From: Tenacibaculum larymnensis | GTDB taxonomy: Bacteria; Bacteroidota; Bacteroidia; Flavobacteriales; Flavobacteriaceae | NCBI RefSeq assembly: GCF_028829235.1 | Contig: NZ_JAIWJY010000012.1 | Location: 37,261-101,260, forward strand | DNA: 64,000 nucleotides | Direction: 5' to 3' | In this document: positions 61,638 to 64,000 of the stretch, piece after piece | Layout of the letters: each line of letters opens with the position of its first letter | How positions within the stretch are numbered: position 1 is the stretch's first letter | Notes under the pieces: model-generated | What the model was told of the DNA's origin: nothing | The model's database searches: none | What the model saw: only the letters and a program-made list of their open reading frames with translations | Made by a program: the position numbers and the translations under genes

Positions 61638-62165
61638 TTATTTAATTAAATAGTCTAAAAGTTCAAATTTTTTAAGTCCAAATGCAATTGCTAATAACCA
61701 ATAAATTACAAGAAATATTTTGACAGCTATCTTCTCTGGTAAAACACCAAAAAATTCCATTAAATGTTGTGGAAATTTTACTATGAAATCAATCCAGAAT
61801 ATTGGGTTAAATGACTCTCTGAATCTTTTTCTATAAACACCAATGGCTTCATTAAACCTATTTTGTACATTTCCAACAATATCTTCTCTACGATTGGTTA
61901 AATTATCAAAAACTGAAACACGTGTATTTGAAAAATTTCCAAACCCCAAAAATTCTTGATGGATTACAGAAGAATCTTTAAGTCCGGCATCCTTGAATAG
62001 TGATTTTATTTCTTCTTTATACTGAATGAATTTATAATCATCTGTTCTTATATATTCAATATATTTATCATACAATTTTTTAATTCGTAAGTATTTATAA
62101 AGGTTAGTAACAAACCTTAAAAGCATAACTACAATAAAAAGTCCGATTATGTAATACCAATTCAT
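61638..62165 (-). CDS. Membrane protein of unknown function in the RES module
   Basis: 175 residues. One membrane helix at the N-terminus (WYYIIGLFIVVMLLRFVTNLY) and one or two near the C-terminus (KIFLVIYWLLAIAFGLKKF), with a charged helical middle part (DDYKFIQYKEEIKSLFKDAG). I recognise no family. It begins at the stop of the preceding gene with no gap, so the two are co-transcribed. Confidence 0.72.
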   Translation of the reverse strand: MNWYYIIGLFIVVMLLRFVTNLYKYLRIKKLYDKYIEYIRTDDYKFIQYKEEIKSLFKDAGLKDSSVIHQEFLGFGNFSNTRVSVFDNLTNRREDIVGNVQNRFNEAIGVYRKRFRESFNPIFWIDFIVKFPQHLMEFFGVLPEKIAVKIFLVIYWLLAIAFGLKKFELLDYLIK

Positions 62166-62585
62166 TTAACTTATACTTTGAATTAGTTCTATATCACTAT
62201 CCTCAAAAATCGTCCATTCTCCAGAGTCATAATTTTTAGAGTAGAGTTCGTTTTTAGTTTTTTCTAAATATTCATTCTCCATTTTTTTAATTAGTTCTTT
62301 CAATGTCTTGATTTTATCTAGTTCATCGTCATTAATTATCAAAGAACCAAAATTCTTCAATGAATTTATATAAGCATATTCAGGTTTATGCGTGCCAATT
62401 ACATATTCGTCTAAATCTCCGCAATTACTTATTAAAAATTTGGAATCAGATTCATTAATTTCTGTTAAAAGAGATTCGATTGTCATATCTCTAGACAGTC
62501 TTTCAGCTCCAATCAAAAAAGGAATAGTCAAGCCATATCTTCCTTTTTCATTACACCAATAATTAATTAATTTTTCCCAATTCAT
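62166..62585 (-). CDS. Cytoplasmic protein of unknown function in the RES module
   Basis: 139 residues, acidic, no signal peptide or membrane helix. Only sequence landmarks can be given: MNWEKLINYWCNEKGRYGLT at the start, SNCGDLDEYVIGTHKPEYAY in the middle, and Lys/Glu helix then EWTIFEDSDIELIQS. Size and opening resemble small SMI1/KNR4- or immunity-type proteins in feel, but I cannot assign it. The next gene follows directly. Confidence 0.7.
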   Translation of the reverse strand: MNWEKLINYWCNEKGRYGLTIPFLIGAERLSRDMTIESLLTEINESDSKFLISNCGDLDEYVIGTHKPEYAYINSLKNFGSLIINDDELDKIKTLKELIKKMENEYLEKTKNELYSKNYDSGEWTIFEDSDIELIQSIS

Positions 62586-62618
62586 TTCAGTTTGTTATTT
62601 TGTCTTAAATGACGTAAA

Positions 62619-62652
62619 ACGGCTTAGCGTATAAAAAGACACTAACTTTTCG
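62619..62652 (+). repeat. Spacer repeat, copy 2
   Basis: ACGGCTTAGCGTATAAAAAG, then ACACTAACTTTTCG. The 11 bases CTAACTTTTCG are identical to copy 3. It lies in the 88-base gap between the RES gene and the next gene. Confidence 0.5.
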
Positions 62653-62673
62653 AGTTAACACAGAGCCGAATTT

Positions 62674-63840
62674 TTATAATTTGTTTTTAATTTTTTCTAC
62701 TTCTATATTTACTAATTCAAGATATTCTAAACATTCTTTATTATTCCAAAATATAACAGACGACGATTCCGATTTATTTTTTGAAGAAGGGTATACAATT
62801 CCTTCAATTATATTTTGTCTATTTTTATTAAATGGATACCTAAAGTATTCTGTAACTACTTGTGTTGGTACATATTCAATATGTTCTTTTCCGTCTTTTT
62901 TTATTTCTTGTGTAAAATCTCGAACTAAATCATAAAGAAAACGAATTAAGTAATGTGTTTTTACCTTTTTGTAATCGAATATACTTGGCAATTTTGGAAG
63001 TCTATTAAAATCTACTACATAGATTTCCTTTTTTAGTTTAAATTTCGAAATTGTAATAGAATCTTTCTTCTTGTCTTCTCTACTAATCGTTTCTAAAAAT
63101 GCTGTTTTAGGGTCGAATGCGGAATATAACATAGAAATTCCTGATGGACTGAACCTATTCGGATAAATCGCATATTTCTCTGGTGGTGAAACTAATTTCT
63201 CCTTTTTACTAACAGTCTTCTTTGAATGGTGTTGTCTACAGCGGTAAATGATTGTTCCTTTTTCAATTTTTTTAATCAGATTCAGAGATTTAGTTATTTT
63301 TCCAACTTCTTTTAAAATTGTAAATGCATTTTGGCTTTTGTTCGAAGATTGATTTTGTTGAAACAGATATCTGGATTTATGTTTAATTAAGTTTTTAAAG
63401 TAACTCCATCGGTACATTAATTCGTCTCGTTCAGTGTCATAATACATACTAGGTTCAGACCAAGCAATGTCTTCTATTGAATTTACAATATCTTCTGTCA
63501 GTTCAAATGGGTCAGTTTCCAAACCTATTCTTTCTTGTATTAATTCGTCAGGGGTGAAAGTTTCTCCTAAATATCCTCCTTCACGTCCGTTGTAGCTCAT
63601 GAAATTAGCTGCATCTTCATAGAAGTTTGAAATTCCAAGCATCATAAACTCTAATAAATCCTCAAGGCTAACAACTTTCACTTCTTTTTCACAATAATCA
63701 CAATAACCATTAGTATAATTTTCTCTTATAAAACGTTTAATTGTGTTGTCATTAATATGTTTTACGCACAAATGTTTATCTGGAACACTATTTAAATTTA
63801 TAGCGTCCATTTCAATCATTCTCTGTTTTACTTGTCCCAT
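62674..63840 (-). CDS. RES-domain protein with HEPN/RES-N-type N-terminus
   Basis: 388 residues. The N-terminal third has a possible zinc knuckle (CVKH and GYCDYCEKEV) and acidic helices (LLEFMMLGISNFYEDAANFM). The C-terminal RES domain begins GTIIYRCRQH near residue 193 and keeps the core RFSPSGISMLYSAFDPKTAFLE (split over Arg, Tyr, Glu positions), YVPTQVVTEYFR and GIVYPSSKN. RES toxins degrade NAD+; longer proteins with this N-terminus are annotated as HEPN/RES and may act in toxin-antitoxin or anti-phage systems. No Xre-type antitoxin is adjacent. Activity and role are inferred. Confidence 0.82.
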   Translation of the reverse strand: MGQVKQRMIEMDAINLNSVPDKHLCVKHINDNTIKRFIRENYTNGYCDYCEKEVKVVSLEDLLEFMMLGISNFYEDAANFMSYNGREGGYLGETFTPDELIQERIGLETDPFELTEDIVNSIEDIAWSEPSMYYDTERDELMYRWSYFKNLIKHKSRYLFQQNQSSNKSQNAFTILKEVGKITKSLNLIKKIEKGTIIYRCRQHHSKKTVSKKEKLVSPPEKYAIYPNRFSPSGISMLYSAFDPKTAFLETISREDKKKDSITISKFKLKKEIYVVDFNRLPKLPSIFDYKKVKTHYLIRFLYDLVRDFTQEIKKDGKEHIEYVPTQVVTEYFRYPFNKNRQNIIEGIVYPSSKNKSESSSVIFWNNKECLEYLELVNIEVEKIKNKL

Positions 63841-63887
63841 TAAATTTTAGTGAATTATTGTCATTTTGTCGTGAGCTCTCAAATTAT

Positions 63888-63940
63888 GCACAATGGTCTC
63901 AGCTATGAACAGTTGGGGTTTTTCGCCCTAACTTTTCGGT
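63888..63940 (+). repeat. Spacer repeat, copy 3, at the window end
   Basis: GCACAATGGTCTCAGCTATG, AACAGTTGGGG, TCGCCCTAACTTTTCGG. It lies upstream of the RES gene in the last 160 bases, which hold no gene; the sequence after it is AT-rich and runs off the window. Confidence 0.5.
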
Positions 63941-64000
63941 TTTACACTTACCTTAATTCTATGTTTATACATTCGTTTTAGCACTTTCGCCCCAATTGGT

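Overview
The window is an AT-rich chromosomal segment from a member of the Bacteroidota, almost certainly a marine or aquatic gliding member of the family Flavobacteriaceae (Tenacibaculum/Polaribacter-like; genus not provable here). The reasons are the gliding lipoprotein gldJ, the type IX secretion protein porV, DUF4293 beside rho, folP beside cdaA, a fused CcsBA, and repeated promoter candidates of the Bacteroidota form TTG-N18..22-TAnnTTTG. No rRNA, CRISPR array, insertion sequence or phage gene was seen.

Layout. 1-3.8 kb: end of a surface-polysaccharide cluster (glycosyltransferase, PglC-, PglD- and PglE-like genes, rfbC, and a decayed rfbB tail). 3.8-20.4 kb: LysM lipoprotein, guaA, a FabH-like synthase, cdd, porV, gldJ, murF, an N-acetylglucosamine kinase-like gene, a WbpM/PglF-type 4,6-dehydratase and ccsBA. 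20.4-26.1 kb: a tight minus-strand cluster udk, ftsB-like, mutA, mutB, psd, behind tRNA-Thr and tRNA-Pro. 26.1-35.9 kb: housekeeping and small conserved genes (DUF1684, crotonase, crcB, DoxX/MauE-like, DUF1599, folP, cdaA, an ABC exporter, truA, a phosphodiesterase). 35.8-39.4 kb: a NarL-type regulator, a lipoprotein and a TPR histidine kinase with unusual repeats between them. 39.6-48.6 kb: DUF4293, rho, folate and DUF4230 genes, then an NtrB/NtrC-like pair directly before a convincing sigma-54 promoter that reads into a 59-residue CxxC protein, glutamate dehydrogenase, a Gre/Rnk-like protein and a coiled-coil protein.

48.6-64 kb is more accessory: two AraC-type regulators, DUF2490 and methyltransferase genes, tRNA-Pro, trxB, an Asp/Asn hydroxylase-like gene, a GNAT gene, an SDR gene between two TetR genes with clear palindromic operators, a CDF-like transporter, a frameshifted M61 peptidase with a destroyed HExxH motif, a TPM lipoprotein, an intradiol-dioxygenase-like lipoprotein, and finally a module of two unknown genes and a RES-domain (toxin-like) protein punctuated by three copies of a short spacer repeat.

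Linked functions: the PglF-like dehydratase at 14.6-16.5 kb would supply the substrate for the PglE/PglD/PglC-like enzymes at 0.5-2.9 kb (UDP-bacillosamine-type sugar and its transfer to a lipid carrier). PorV and GldJ belong to the type IX secretion/gliding machinery. The sigma-54 regulator probably controls glutamate dehydrogenase. Spots most worth checking are the sigma-54/gdh unit, the tandem inverted-repeat elements beside the NarL regulator, the TetR-SDR-TetR switch, and the RES module with its spacer repeats.
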